DNA of 64,000 nt. Source: Coturnix japonica. Its lineage: Eukaryota; Chordata; Aves; Galliformes; Phasianidae. The notes below the pieces were generated by a model. That model saw only the letters and a list, made by a program, of their open reading frames with translations, had not been told where the DNA came from and made no database searches. The stretch is from contig NC_029536.1 in the NCBI RefSeq assembly GCF_001577835.2, positions 4,898,001 to 4,962,000 on the forward strand, read 5' to 3'. Of this stretch, positions 46,046 to 58,545 are shown piece after piece; position 1 is the stretch's first letter, and every line of letters starts with the position of its first letter. The position numbers and the translations under genes are program-made.

Positions 46046-47159
46046 CAGTTTCAAAACAGACAAGAAAAAGCTGCAAATGGGCCATGTAACCCAGCACCAC
46101 CAAGCAATTAATAAACCTCCTCCTTGCTCCTGCACCAGCTTTCCAGCCACGTACCACTGGGACAGACCAGCAGGTCCTGCTTCTCCTGGAGACTAAGAGC
46201 AAAACCAGAGCATCTCCTCCAGGCCCAGATGCAGCTGTGTGCCCCCCATTTACCAAGGAGAGTGGGAAAGGAGGGGGCTGGTGGAGCAGAAGGAAAAGGA
46301 GCAAGACCATATCTATGTAAGTGTCAGAGGGGGAGGGAGAGCAAAAAGAAGACCCTTATCCTCCTGATCCCAGCTAAGTTCCTATCAACTTCGATACAGG
46401 AGGGAAGAAAACAAATCAGCATCTGCTGAAGAAGCAGCACCAGAGGCAGGTTTGCGTTAAACAAGCACCATCCATCATTCCAAGACCACAGTTAATAAAC
46501 CACGGGGCCTCAGCAAATTACAGCAAGAGCACACAGGCCACCATGAGCACATGCTGCAAATCATCTCCCCTTCTCTGGGGGCAGGGCAGCAGGCAGCATC
46601 CTTTGCTGCTGACCAGAGCTGGCTTTGGGGATGCTCAGATCCACAGACAAACCCATTTGTACCACCTTTGGATACAAGAACATTGCACCTCACCATCTGC
46701 TATCCATGCAGGGGTTGCCCCAGAGTCAGCAGGGCATCAGCCTGCCAAACAAACCTCACTTCTCAGTATTATGGGACTATTAAATTAATCAGGGCTGCAG
46801 TGGAGACACCGGGAGCGCAACCAATGAGCCATTAAAGGCTGCTGTGAGATTTGGAGGCTTTAATGAGTACCTGGCAAGAGCACATTGGCAGCTGCCTCTG
46901 CCCATGGCCTCTACTTGCTCACTTAGCCATTAGATTTAGCCTTCATGGCAGAGTGGAGGTGGTGGTTGGGGGGAAATCCATCACTCCTACAATACGAGGA
47001 GCAGGAAGAGCATATGAAGGAGGCAACAGCAGAGAGCTGTGGCCTATTGGAATTCCTAACACAGCCCATTGCATCCCACCATGGCAGCAGAGGTCAGCAG
47101 TGCATGAAAGCAGGTGATGATGTTTTGCATACAATCTTCCCCAACCCAAATCTTGACCT
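46046..47159. other. Intergenic, no gene recognised
   Basis: Nothing recognisable beyond short open frames without motifs. Confidence 0.5.
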
Positions 47160-47470
47160 TCCTCATTGTTTTATTTAATTCTATTCCTTAGTGCCGTGAT
47201 GCAAAGAATATAAGAAACAATTAGAATATGTGGCAGTGCATCAAGAGATGAAGTGGGGCAAGGGGTAATTATTACTGCCCCTCAGCTAACGCTATCAAGT
47301 TCACTGTAATTAGATGCTAAAGCACTTGGCTTTACATTAAAAACATGAACAAAAAGTGGAGCTAATGGCTTTGTACTACTGAAAGCAAGCCCACGTTAAA
47401 AAAAAAAAAAAGCAGTAATTAAAACCGTAACGAGCTATAACAATTAATGAAACATTACAACAACATCTTC
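47160..47470. promoter_or_regulatory. Candidate conserved element B
   Basis: Dense AT-rich words in a unique context: ttttatttaattctattcct, gaaacaattagaatatgtgg, ggggtaattattactgcccc, ctgtaattagatgctaaagc, gcagtaattaaaaccgtaac and aacaattaatgaaacattac. Eight or more ATTA-type homeodomain cores lie within about 300 bases. An A13-14 run is at 47399-47412. Confidence 0.4.
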
Positions 47471-50198
47471 GGGCTGTAGTGTTAGAAATGGCAGATTCTA
47501 AAGATAAACTTCACAGTGCTATAAAAGGAGAGGCAGATCTTCTTCACTCATTGCCAGGAGCTGCTCTTGTCCGCCATGATGTGCCCATCACTGGTGATAA
47601 AGTCCAACCTCTTTGCAGCCTCCCCAGCAACACAAGGGATCCTCAGCCATGTCTGAACTGTTCCACATTGGCAGAGCCCCATATTTAGCATCCCAAACAC
47701 ACGGTCCTGCAATTACTTACAACACAAGTGCTCAGGGTTTAGAAAGACACTCAGAAGTCATTTATCTGCGTCACAGCTCAGTGTGGGAGTCCTTGAGAGC
47801 CCCAGTAAGAACTGCAGACACCACCAACCTTGCTTAGAACAGAGCACCTATAGACATGTGCTTTATTATTCAGGACACTAAGGGCTGCCATAAAGAGGAT
47901 GTATATCTCCCCCCACTGCTTATTTCTGCCCAGCCCAGTCTGTTGTACAGAGATTTGATGACAGCAGGGTTCACTTGAGCACAGTATTACCTACAGAAGG
48001 GCAAAGTTAGGCTGAGAGTACCTTGCGCTTTCTGCTCCAGCATCTCCAAGCTTGTTGCAAATGGCACCAAAGCAGAGAGGTAGCTCAGAGGACAAAGGCA
48101 CAGCATTCACCTGCACTAACTGGGCTGAGGAAGCAATATGGAGGTGATGGAGTCACCATTCCTGGCATGGCAGGGTTGAAATGAAGAGAGCAGCCTCAGT
48201 AATTAATGCATCTGCAGGAGAATAGGAATAGGAGAAAATCAGTTTCTCCCTTTTCCTATGGATTCCTTGACACATTACTTTACAAAGTATATTCTGCTCT
48301 GGGTAGAAAAGCCCATTCCCTTGAGACAGGAAGATTCTGGAGAATCAGAGCCATCGAATCCTGGATTTGCTTCCATATCAGCCATTCCATGCCACGTTAA
48401 ATGAGGATACTAACACGCCAGTGTAATTGTCTCCTTTCTAAGAACTTAAGTAATGGCACACAATGAAAACAGAATGGATTCTATTAATTAGGGTCAGAAT
48501 AGAATTCAGATGTTCCCATAGCCTGGCTCAGAGATGAAGAGCTCTCTGACAGCTCTAACACTGAATACTTCCCCCCTTGCTCCACACACAGTAACCTGGA
48601 GAAATCCTATTCTTCTCTCCAGTAGAAGGAGGGTTTTAGAGGCAGGTTTGATTTTGAGCATGATTTTGAGTGGCCTGGCATCAATCCAATTAAGCACTTA
48701 CCGCCCTGATTAACTGTAATCAAAAAGGTATGTCCCAGAGACATACTCTAGAGCTATTTTAAGAGACATCACTAGTGCCTGCCAGTAGGATAAAGGTGAT
48801 CTGGGTACTCATAACAGTAGGAAATGCTGCCTTCCAGGTTCTGCAGTCTGAAAGCACAAAGACAAACCAGAACGGGTTGTTCAAGGCAACTGCAACCAGC
48901 TCAGCCCCTTCAAAAAGCCTTTACTCCTTATTCTGTAGTGAAACAAGAAGTGTAAAAGCAGTTAAATCTTACCAGAGCAGAAAAGAGATTAACGGAAGTC
49001 TCAGATTCAGCCATCTCTCCAAACAACTCCTTCCATCACTGAGTTTTTAGGTTTTGTGTTTAGAAGATGCATCCTCCAGAGTTTGATCTGTATGCCAGAA
49101 GGGTACTGGAATGCTTTTGATAGAGAAGAAAGTAAATGATCTGTGCATTGCATATAGTTAAATCACTTTTATTACTACTTTTGAGGAAAACCAACCTACT
49201 TGAGGAACAGCCTTCTAATCATCCTAAAGCGCACCCTGAGGATATGTTCATTCTGCACCTGAGGATGTATTTACATGATGAATTCGTGGCACCTCACTGA
49301 GTGAAGGATGGTGCATTTTTAAGAGCACTTATAAATATGTATTCACCTGATAGACTGGAAGAACTAATCTAGGTTTGAAAAGGGCCACAATTATGAACTT
49401 ACAATCTCTTCCCTAATTGCCCCTTAGGGGGGTGGGATAGGGGTAAAAATAAAAGTGAGCATCTGGAGCTATAGAAGGTCTGTACATGTGTCAGAGATGC
49501 TTCTGCTTTAAAAGAATGAAGTAATGCTGGAAACAGGTTGGGCAGGGAGGCACTCTTGCATGGACACAAATAAAACAAGGTTCCATGACTCTTCCCCTCC
49601 CTCTCTCTCCCCAGCATCTCTGAGCAATGGCACCTTTGCTTAGAAAAGAGCCTAACAAAAACCACAGCCCAGCTCTTCCGAGGAGCAAACCACATAATTA
49701 GCACAGTGTTTCTATAACACCGGGTCTTCTCTCTCTAATTTGCTTTAATTAGAGATTTTGCTGCCAGCAGGGGATAGCAAACTGACAGTCCTAGAGCAAG
49801 AACAAAATTACAGTCAATCACACAAAGCACTGCAGGCTTCTCCCCATCTCCAAAGGTGAAGGGAAGATTTGGGTTTACTATCAGCTTTGCATCTCCAAGG
49901 GGATTTCCAGTTCTAGCTTTAGGACTTTCCTATACTCATAGGAGTCCAGGAGCTTGGTCTCTTAAAGAAAACATAAAGAATTCAGTAATTTGGAGGGTTC
50001 AGCACTGAGAAGAGACCTTCCTGTTGGTAGAAGGCCCCATGATGCCCACAGCTACTTCCAGGATCACTTAATGCTCTTTAAAGGGTTGACAAACTCTGCT
50101 ACTTGTGCATCCCTCACAGTTGCCCCTACCCTTAAGTTCTAACACTGGTGACATGTTGCAGCAGAAGGATTCATTATAACACACTCTGTATTTGTTTC
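47471..50198. other. Intergenic, no gene recognised
   Basis: No exon or CR1 was seen. An inverted repeat ctctaatt-tgcttt-aattagag is at 49733-49754. AT-rich patches near 49150-49180 and 49320-49350 were not assigned. Confidence 0.5.
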
Positions 50199-50440
50199 AG
50201 ATCATAGAATCATTAAGGCTGGAAAAGGCCATTCAGATCATCCAGTCCAACTTCAACCCATCCCCACTATGCCCACTAACTATCTCCATGGTTCCTGAAC
50301 ACCCCCAGGATGGTGATCCCACCACCTTCATGGGCAGCCTGTGCCAGTGCCTCACTGCTCTTTCTGAGGTGTTTTCCCCTAATATCAAAGCAGAACCTTT
50401 TCTGGCTCAGCTGAAGGCCAGTGCCTCTCATCCTATCATT
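50199..50440 (-). repeat. CR1 LINE 3' fragment
   Basis: gatcatagaatcattaaggc at the tail, then catcccactccaacttcaac-like sequence, accttcatgggcagcctgtg, ccagtgcctcactgctcttt and cagctgaaggccagtgcctc. Minus orientation; it may run somewhat further right. Confidence 0.92.
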
Positions 50441-52039
50441 TATATCACCTTCAAGAGCTGTCTATCCAAGGCTGAAGTCAACCTAACTCTACTAACAACT
50501 ATTAGCCTCATTACAACAGATGCACATGAGATCTGGGCCCTTCAGACCAAGAACTCAAAAATACCTCCAGAAATTACATGACCTTTCCTTTTGATTTGGG
50601 CTTTATGTTTGTTTACCCCCATCAAGCCCAGATTTTCATCCCTTCCAAATTTCCCTGAGATGCTTAAGCTTCTAATTAACTGGAAAGGCTTTTTATTCCT
50701 TATGACTCTCAGGTTATGAAGAACGATACCAGCTCATCAATGAAAATTGTCTTTCTATTTAAATTTGGTGCTTTTGGGTGGGTAAATGGGGAGTGGGGGG
50801 AGAAGCAAGCATGAAGCAGTGGCCCTTGGGTCATTTGTAACTTATTAATCTCAAGCAGAGCTCTTAGCTCGCTTATTAACATTGAGTACATTAGAATAGA
50901 ATTTAATGGCTAGGATATTAATTACCTTGCAGGCTTTCATATCTAGACAATGGTTTATTTTTTGTGTTATAAAGCAGTAGTAGCAAGGGTATCATTCACC
51001 AGCCTCAGGAGATCCTGTCACTCAGCTCTGGGTTGACCTGGTCTCTCCCTGACAGACAGGAGATGCTCTGAGCCCTCATTATGGCACTGTACCACGACAT
51101 GGGTCTGTGCCCATCCCAGGACACAAGCTGTGCACTGGCAGGGAGCAATAGGACACACAGCCACTGCTGTATCTTCCACTCCCATCAGCTCAGCCCCATA
51201 GGGTACAGGAGGCATGAGATGCTTGTATATGAGCACACTAACAGCCACAGGAGCAGCTGCAGAGCATTCTTAAATGCCAGCATGCTTTGGATATTATATA
51301 CTCCCATCAATTTTAACATAATTCATAAGACACATAAACAGGCCTTTCACCCACACTTAGAAGAGCCACCTGTCTCTGTCCCACGTGCCATTGACTCATT
51401 AAGCTCCAATCACACGGCTGTCTATGCAAAATGCAGGTCAGTCAATTGACTAAGTGGAAAGGAATAAAATGCGACAGCACTTAACAGGCCCTGCTCAGTG
51501 CTCTGCAGTAATTGCAAGGCTATGATGTGCTTGTCCTGGTGTTTTTTTCCTCCAGGAAGAACTTCATCTGCTTTGGGATTCAACACAAGAACAACAGCAA
51601 TTTGCATGTGTGTTAGAGCAACCTGACCCCCTGCAAAGCACTCTGTTATAAAAGCCAGTTCCCTCCTACACAGTCATTAAAAGTCCCAATAAACTACAAA
51701 AGTAGAATTATCCTATGGATCTCAGCGGATCAAACCAGGCTATTAAATCATTTATGCACAGGAAAAATAAAAGGAGTACAACACTCTGTACCATCAATTA
51801 CCACCATCAGTACAGAGGTCCAAAGGTGCCCACAAATCTAAATGCAGTTGCCTCTCAACCCACTGAAAGCCACAACCATTTGCTTGGCAATCTACTGAGT
51901 ATTTCCACCTGCTGTATATATTTGATAGAGGAGGCCATGCCAAAAAGCTTCTCTGTGACACAACTGACGACCACCAGCACAGGCAGAAGCCCAAACGCAT
52001 TCATATTGATCCTACAATGGATCTGCTCTCTCCCCATCC
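50441..52039. other. Intergenic, no gene recognised
   Basis: An AT-rich unique stretch at 50870-50950 has taatggctaggatattaatt. No coding signal was seen. Confidence 0.5.
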
Positions 52040-52130
52040 CGGTGGTTGGTGACCCTGTACATAGAAGGGGGTTGAAACAAGATGATCATTGTGGTCCTCT
52101 TCAACCCAGGCCATCCTATGATTCACACCC
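52040..52130 (+). repeat. CR1 LINE 3' tail
   Basis: gggggttgaaacaagatgat, then cattgtggtcctcttcaacc and caggccatcctatgattcac. Confidence 0.9.
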
Positions 52131-52175
52131 CCCTTCAGCCCTTGTGTATGTGCTCATCCTACCACTTAATTCCAG

Positions 52176-52190
52176 GTGTGTGTGTGTGTT
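52176..52190. repeat. Short (GT)n run
   Basis: About seven GT dinucleotides. Confidence 0.9.
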
Positions 52191-52649
52191 GGGGTGGGAA
52201 ATCAAGACTGAGGTGGTTGGGTAGATATTTCTTCCTCTCCACCATATGGCATTTCAGCTCAGTTAGCAGATCCATTGTAGGATCAGTATAAATGCATTTG
52301 GGTTTCTGCCCTAGTAACAACACAGGCTCCAGTGCCCAGATCATTGTTTTGATCCAGAGGTGGGGGAGAAATTGATCACTAAACTAATTGCCACATTTTG
52401 CCCTGGGTGACACCAGGTCCCACCATGGCTTTGCACTTGGCCTTGCCTTTGTCCGCAAGTTTTTGTGCTCAGGAAGGTGGGACAGGTTCTGCAATAAGAG
52501 GAAAGCCACAGGAATCACAGCAGTGCCCTCACACAGTCAGCTGGGAATCGAGGTGATGATTATCTCAGCTTAATGAGAGGTCATTAATTCCCCTAGGCAG
52601 AGAATCCCCCAAAGAACCTCAATGCCAGGGTCAAAGCAGTTCTTGCAGT

Positions 52650-52905
52650 GAAAACAATCAAAGCAAGACCACGTGTCCCCAGCTCTAATGGCTGTTAGAG
52701 GGCATTTCAGGAGCTCCTCGTTTTGCGACAGCTGGAATTATGGGCAGTTCTACTAAAAGGGCCTTTTTATGCTGCACGTAGATGCTCTAATCTGTTTTAA
52801 TGGGTTTTTCAGCAAAGCCTTTGACACATTCTCATTACAGTAACGCTTTAATGCGGAAACATTCACACGATTAGGATAAAGTCTTCAAAAATCTCCTCTT
52901 TATGG
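52650..52905. promoter_or_regulatory. Candidate conserved element C
   Basis: Unique sequence with attatgggcagttctactaa, tctgttttaatgggtttttc, cattacagtaacgctttaat and cacacgattaggataaagtc. Non-coding and not repeat-derived. The call rests on texture only. Confidence 0.3.
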
Positions 52906-54334
52906 AGATTTTTATTTTATTACAACGCTGGTTTTCAATATGCACAGCAGTACCTGCATTAAAAAGCTGCTTTGTACAGACCAAATCGGGCCAATTTCAG
53001 CCTTTAACATCAACAAAAAAAAGCCCAACAACTTTAAAGTTACATGGTCAGCGCTACAGCTGGTATAAACCACCCTCATCCACAATACAGTACAAGTTAG
53101 GGAAGGAAGTTTTGCACCCAAATGGTGCCAGCTCAGGATATTATCCAATTCCCAGGGTGAAAAGAACTACGCAGCCTATATAATCAGTGAGCAGTTAATT
53201 CACAGCCTCAGGAAACTGGATTAAAGGAAGAACAGAGAGCAGGGCTGGCAGCTCCCTCTGCCTGTACGCTGCCCATCAGTCAGCCCAAGATAGTCTGTGT
53301 TTCATGGGGTGAGATAAGAGTTAGAACTGCATGGACCAGCCCACAGTGCCTCTGTGCCTTGATCTAGGGAGGGCCCATGGCATCACCCCATCTTCATTCA
53401 GACCCTTTGAGCTAGAGGGAGTCAGTGATCTTGTTGTTACCTGTGTGGAAATCCCACAGCTGAGTCCCACTCCTCACCACTAGGCTAAAAACAAAGGTCT
53501 TGCTGTGAAACCGAGCAACACACAGAGAGATATAATTACTTTTCTGGTTCTATTGCTCTTCCTTCACCTATGAAATAGACCCAGTGAACAGCAGCTCCTC
53601 ATTTAGAGACCAGGAAGATGCTTTCATCTCATTGCCATGGCAAGCTAAAAATAAACCAAAGGAAGAAGGTACCTTCACTAAATGCTGAAGTTCCTTTTAA
53701 AGTGCACAAACAAAAAGACCAACACAAGGGCACAAATTAACCCATCCCTTCATCTGTCCCCCTTTTCCAACACACCACAAACCAGGCTCCTGCAAACCTT
53801 GCCTTTGCAGCACTACCTTTTTATGTAGCCCCTCTAGATTTAAGCCCTGAGCAGCTCCCCCTCGTTCAAAGCTCTTTGGATAGTTTGCCAGGTGATCTGG
53901 CACAGCACTGAATGCTAAAGAAGCATTAGCAGCACAGCCAAACCACAACCCCTAGGGTGTCCCAGGAGCCCAGCAGAGGTGACTTGGGTGCATTTCTCAC
54001 TCCTTGTAGGAGGAATAGAAAGACAAGAGGTTGCTCAGCAAGCGTGGCTCATCCTGAAGAGCTGGATCCTGCTCCAGACAGCAGAGGCTCATTAAAGGAC
54101 ATAAACAGGCTGTCTCAGAGGGGAGATTTGTTCTTAATGAGAAAAGCAAGGAAAGCCCTTGCCTCCTCACCTCACATGGATGCTGATGCGAATGTACTTA
54201 CATTGGCCTGAAATAATACTTCAGCTGGAGATGACTGCCAGCAGAGGGGGTCGTGTGTTTTCTCTTTGCCCTGCAAGGCAAGGCAGAAAGACAGCACTCC
54301 ACACTGCCTGCAGGCTCCTAGTTATTAAGCTTAA
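52906..54334. other. Intergenic, no gene recognised
   Basis: No recognisable exon or repeat family. Confidence 0.5.
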
Positions 54335-54418
54335 GTTTGGTGGCCCTGTCAGGCAGGGGGGTTGGAGCTTCATGATCCTTGAGGTCCTTTCCAACCCGGG
54401 TCATTCTGTGATTCAGCA
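54335..54418 (+). repeat. CR1 LINE 3' tail
   Basis: caggcaggggggttggagct, then tcatgatccttgaggtcctt, tccaacccgggtcattctgt and gattc. Confidence 0.93.
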
Positions 54419-56916
54419 TGACAGAGCAATGCCATCAGAGCAGCAGGAAGATCCTGGTCTGGAGTCTCACTCTTCCCTTCCCCATTATGGTACAGCTCCC
54501 CAGTCCTGCAGCCATAAACATTATTGCTGGTAGGGTAATTCCCACCCCAAACATTAGCTGGGCTTAGGGCACCTCAGGAACAAGCCAAAGAGGGTTCCCC
54601 AGGTTAATGGAAAAATCTGCCACTTGAAATGTCACCAGTGAAGCTGCAATGATTAAATCCCAGCCTGGAGTCCCCAGCTCTTTTCTTATTGACTGAATCA
54701 AGTGCCTTATATTGACAGGGCTTCTGTAAAATACACCAAAGCATGGGGAAAAAAATCAATTCATTATTAGACTAGCCAGGCCATGGAGGCAAGTTTGAAA
54801 GGTTCACTGATAAAAGCCAAAGAGTCTGGTGTTCTTCCAGCCATAACCCAATCCTCCCCTTCTTCCACTCAGGACCCTCCCCATCTGGGCTCTGATGAAG
54901 GATGTTGTCTGACAGGCAATGGAAGGAGAGGAGATGCGTTTGGTTCAGCTCCATCCTTACTATCCCCATCACATGCTGCTCCAGTGCTCAATAGGGCAGA
55001 AGGGACCAGCTAACTCAATAATCCAATGCTCTGAGTCCCTGCAAACTCTTGGCAACCCTCATGGATGCCCATGGATTTGCCATTGTCATTTCCACGCTAC
55101 CCCCCATTCCTAGAAATGAGATCAGCCAGAATTAAACAGACATTTCCTGCAGTTTTGTAGGTCTAGCTGGCCAGTCATTCTTTATGCGAAACAGGAAGCA
55201 AACCTAAACCCACTGGGGATAAAAAGGCACAGCAAGGTCTGCTTGAGACAGGCCACAGAGGCAAACAGCTATACAACAATAGCAAACTGTAGCACTCCAT
55301 TTCTCCCTCCCACCTCCTTTTTCTACTGTTTTCTAACTTTAAAGAAACTAGTTTTATCCAACGTTATTGTGATAGGAAAAAATAAAGAGAATCGATTCCT
55401 TTGCACCAAATTACCTCTGTTTAAATAGATTTATTTTACCCCAATCGCCAGAGAAATGTATCTTCTCTTGGCAGTAAAGCAAAACCCTTTGCTTCTTCTA
55501 AAAGGAAGCAAAGCTTTTCACAATGTGTTACCAGCAGGGAGGATGTTGAGGGGCTCTATTTCCTACTTAGTGCTCTCAGTAACGTGACTGCTTACGTGGC
55601 TTCAGAAGAAACATGTATTTTTACAGCTAAGAGACACGTGGAGCTTTGCCACATCAAACAGCTGCTCCCACCAGCACATGGTCTGCTGAATCAAGCAAGG
55701 GTTGCTCCTGGCTTTCCCAATCTGAAAACAGTGAGGTTAGGGGGAAAAATCAGCCTAAAGCAAGTGCTTGCCTGCAGCCCTGTGAGTGATTTGAGCCCTG
55801 TGTTCCTTGGCTTGTCAAAGGGCCACCAGCTGCATCTGTGGCCACACTCACATCTTACAGGGGCAAAGTAAGGAGCTTAAACCTTTGATTCATTCAGTTC
55901 CCCATCCCCTGACTGCTTGCAGCCACAGGAGATGCTGCTTGGCAGGGACACTGCCACACAACCCCCAGCCAGCCTGAAGGATTATTATTGGATCTCTGCA
56001 CCATTAACGGCTTGTTAATGGGTGAAAGGAGCATTTGCAGGAATAACCTCTATTTGTCATCTCTTGCTCAGCTGAAAGCAGAGCCAGGAGCTCTCAGAAG
56101 GGCTCCACAATGTTTCTTCCAGCAGGATCCAACCAGGCAGTATACAAACTCCTGCTGGAGGTCTGATAACCTTCCTTATGGCACTGCAGAAAGGTAGGGT
56201 GCAGGGAGGTGCATGGGATAGCCTGCTCAGTCCAGCATGCTTCCCATTCACCCTGCTCAATGAAAGGTGCTGCTTAAGTGGCACAGCACCCCCCCTCTAT
56301 GGTGTAAGCAGTGCAACAGGAAGGGAAGCAGAAGAGGCAGAGACCTTTGAGAATGGAGGACAAAGCCAGAATCTAAGTGGGCTCATCCCTGGAGCCTACA
56401 AGATACAATGCAGACAGATCCACATCCTCCAGGCAGGATGCACTGCACTGATTTCCCCAGTTAATCTTCAACTAAACACTGACAGATGAATCAGAGAATA
56501 ATTAAGAGAAATGCTGGGACACAAATTCAGTTACAGCCAAGTAACTATAGCCAGTCAGAAAGTTGTGCTTTCCAAACTGTTGTTCACAACAATGAATAGT
56601 CAATGAATAGTCAGCATTCAGCCACTCCATCCCTCCCTGCACTGAAGAACAGCAGAAACCAGCATATCCCATCCACCAGCAAGGGAAGGTTCCCTAATGG
56701 GAGAGAACAGGGGCTCATCCCAGACCCAAAGGCACTGCAGGGCTCCCAGGCTCATCTTTAAGTTGGAAATTACTGCAGTAATTGCCAAAGACTTTGCTTC
56801 AATCCATGCTCCTCTCTGCATGAAGTGCCCCTGTCCTGATGGCAGTCAATCTGATGGCAGACTGACCAGTGCAGACAGTCACTTTGAGTCCCCAGGTCTG
56901 TGTTAGACCTGGGTAA
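54419..56916. other. Intergenic, no gene recognised
   Basis: No exon or known repeat was seen. A small duplication aatgaatagtc x2 lies at 56591-56612. Confidence 0.5.
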
Positions 56917-56946
56917 CACCTAACCCTAACCCTACCCTAATCCTAG
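56917..56946. repeat. Short interstitial telomere-like sequence
   Basis: cacctaaccctaaccctacc followed by ctaatcctagg: about four CCCTAA units, two of them exact and the others one base off. This is the C-rich strand of the vertebrate telomere repeat, inside the chromosome arm. Confidence 0.8.
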
Positions 56947-58325
56947 GTCACTCTCTGAGCTACTAACAGCACCCAGGAGTACAGAGCAGGGCTACATCTG
57001 GCCAGAACTAAACTAACTTTTGCAGAGATGGTGAGGCAGAACCAAGAGCTGGGACTTCCAAACATGCCCTAGATCACACAGGTTGAGGAGGGTGGGAAGA
57101 TACAATGCCCTAGACAAACTAGAAATACCTCTCTGCATCTGCCAAAAAGCTTCTCACTGGAAGCAGCAGGCAATAATTCAGCCCAGCAAACATCAGCAAT
57201 CTCATCCTGCTGATCTCAGACTGGGCAAAACAGAAAATCAATGAGGTGCTTTGGATTTGGGCCAGCATCACAAAGACAAACCCAGTGGATTTTCACTCCT
57301 GGCTGAGAAGTGAAAGGATGCTTAGCTTATTTTCCCACCAAGAAATGAGCCTGAAGATTGAAATCCCTCTTTGTATCCTCCAGGTTCTTCCTCTTGCTCT
57401 TTCTAGTGCCTGCCAATGTCTCCTGCCTTTTGTGGATTTCCTTAACAAGCCTTCTCTCCAGCACAGAAGAGCTGATCTTCAACTGGGTAATAACAGGGCA
57501 GCGAGCAGGGCCTGTGGGTCCCAGAAGCTCACAGGGTAACAGAGATAGCACAGAGAGCTCAATTGGCAGATAAAGAACTAATCCAGACAGAAAATTGGTT
57601 TTCCCGTAATATGTCGTTCTGCAAAAGGAAGGAGAGATTGGATGAGGTGGGGGCAGGACGGGGCTCAGATGGCATGGCAGCTATTCAGCAGCCAGACAAG
57701 CGTGCAAGCATGACAACCTGTTTGCAAGGAGCTCATCTGTGTGCACATGGACCCACAGGAGACTGCAAGGCCTAATCCAGGCATGGGAGCACCACAAGAG
57801 CCTGGGAGCTTGCAAGCTGAAGCAGGTTTGTCTTCTCCAGCATCAGGAGAAGAAAGAAACAACAGCAACAAAAAAACCCCAACAAAAGCCAAAAGCAAAG
57901 AAAAGTGAAGCAGAGCTGGAAATAATAGGCAATCTAAGGACAGGTCCTCACCAGGGACTGTTTCATCCTAACCTGAAAAACAAGAGGCTGATTTATACGC
58001 TGAAACAGTTTATTCTCTAACATTTGTGTTTTACAGCTTTTGCTCCCAGGACTATCTGCACATCCACACCCATGCCCACACACCATAAGGGATGCTGCAG
58101 ACCTCTGAACTGCAGCAATGTATTTCAGCAGCGAGTCACACAGGGTAATTTGTCCTTTGACATTAACCTGAGAGGTGAGGGAAGGGAGAAGTATATCTTT
58201 GTCACAGTTGAATCAGCAAGAGCAGCTGTGGGATTACACAGTCTGGTTTCCTTCCCTCCCTGAATACTGGGTCAGGTCCCTTGGTCCTGCAAGCAAACAG
58301 TTGAACCACAGCCCTGACAATTAAC
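56947..58325. other. Intergenic, no gene recognised
   Basis: Nothing recognisable. An A/C-rich stretch at 57862-57900 is low complexity. Confidence 0.5.
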
Positions 58326-58545
58326 ATGCGAGACAGAGGAGAAGCAGGGCTCATTTTCAACTTGTCAGGGTCCGCAAAATAAATTACAGAATAAAATCCC
58401 AGAATGACAGAATAATGAGCAATTCATTTGAAATGTAAAATAAATAGGTAAATCTCCAGCGAGCAGGCAGAATAAATGGGATTGAGCTGACATTTGGTGA
58501 TTAAATTAAACTGTAATGACCTCATGAATAATGGGCTACAGGATT
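58326..58545. promoter_or_regulatory. Candidate conserved element D
   Basis: aaaataaattacagaataaa, gaatgacagaataatgagca, ttcatttgaaatgtaaaata, tggtgattaaattaaactgt and acctcatgaataatgggcta. AT-rich, unique and non-coding, with several ATTA and ATTTGAAAT cores. Confidence 0.3.

Noticed and set aside
51715-52224. Plus-strand open frame of 169 codons
   Set aside because: Its end is inside a CR1 tail and the (GT)n run, and there is no motif.
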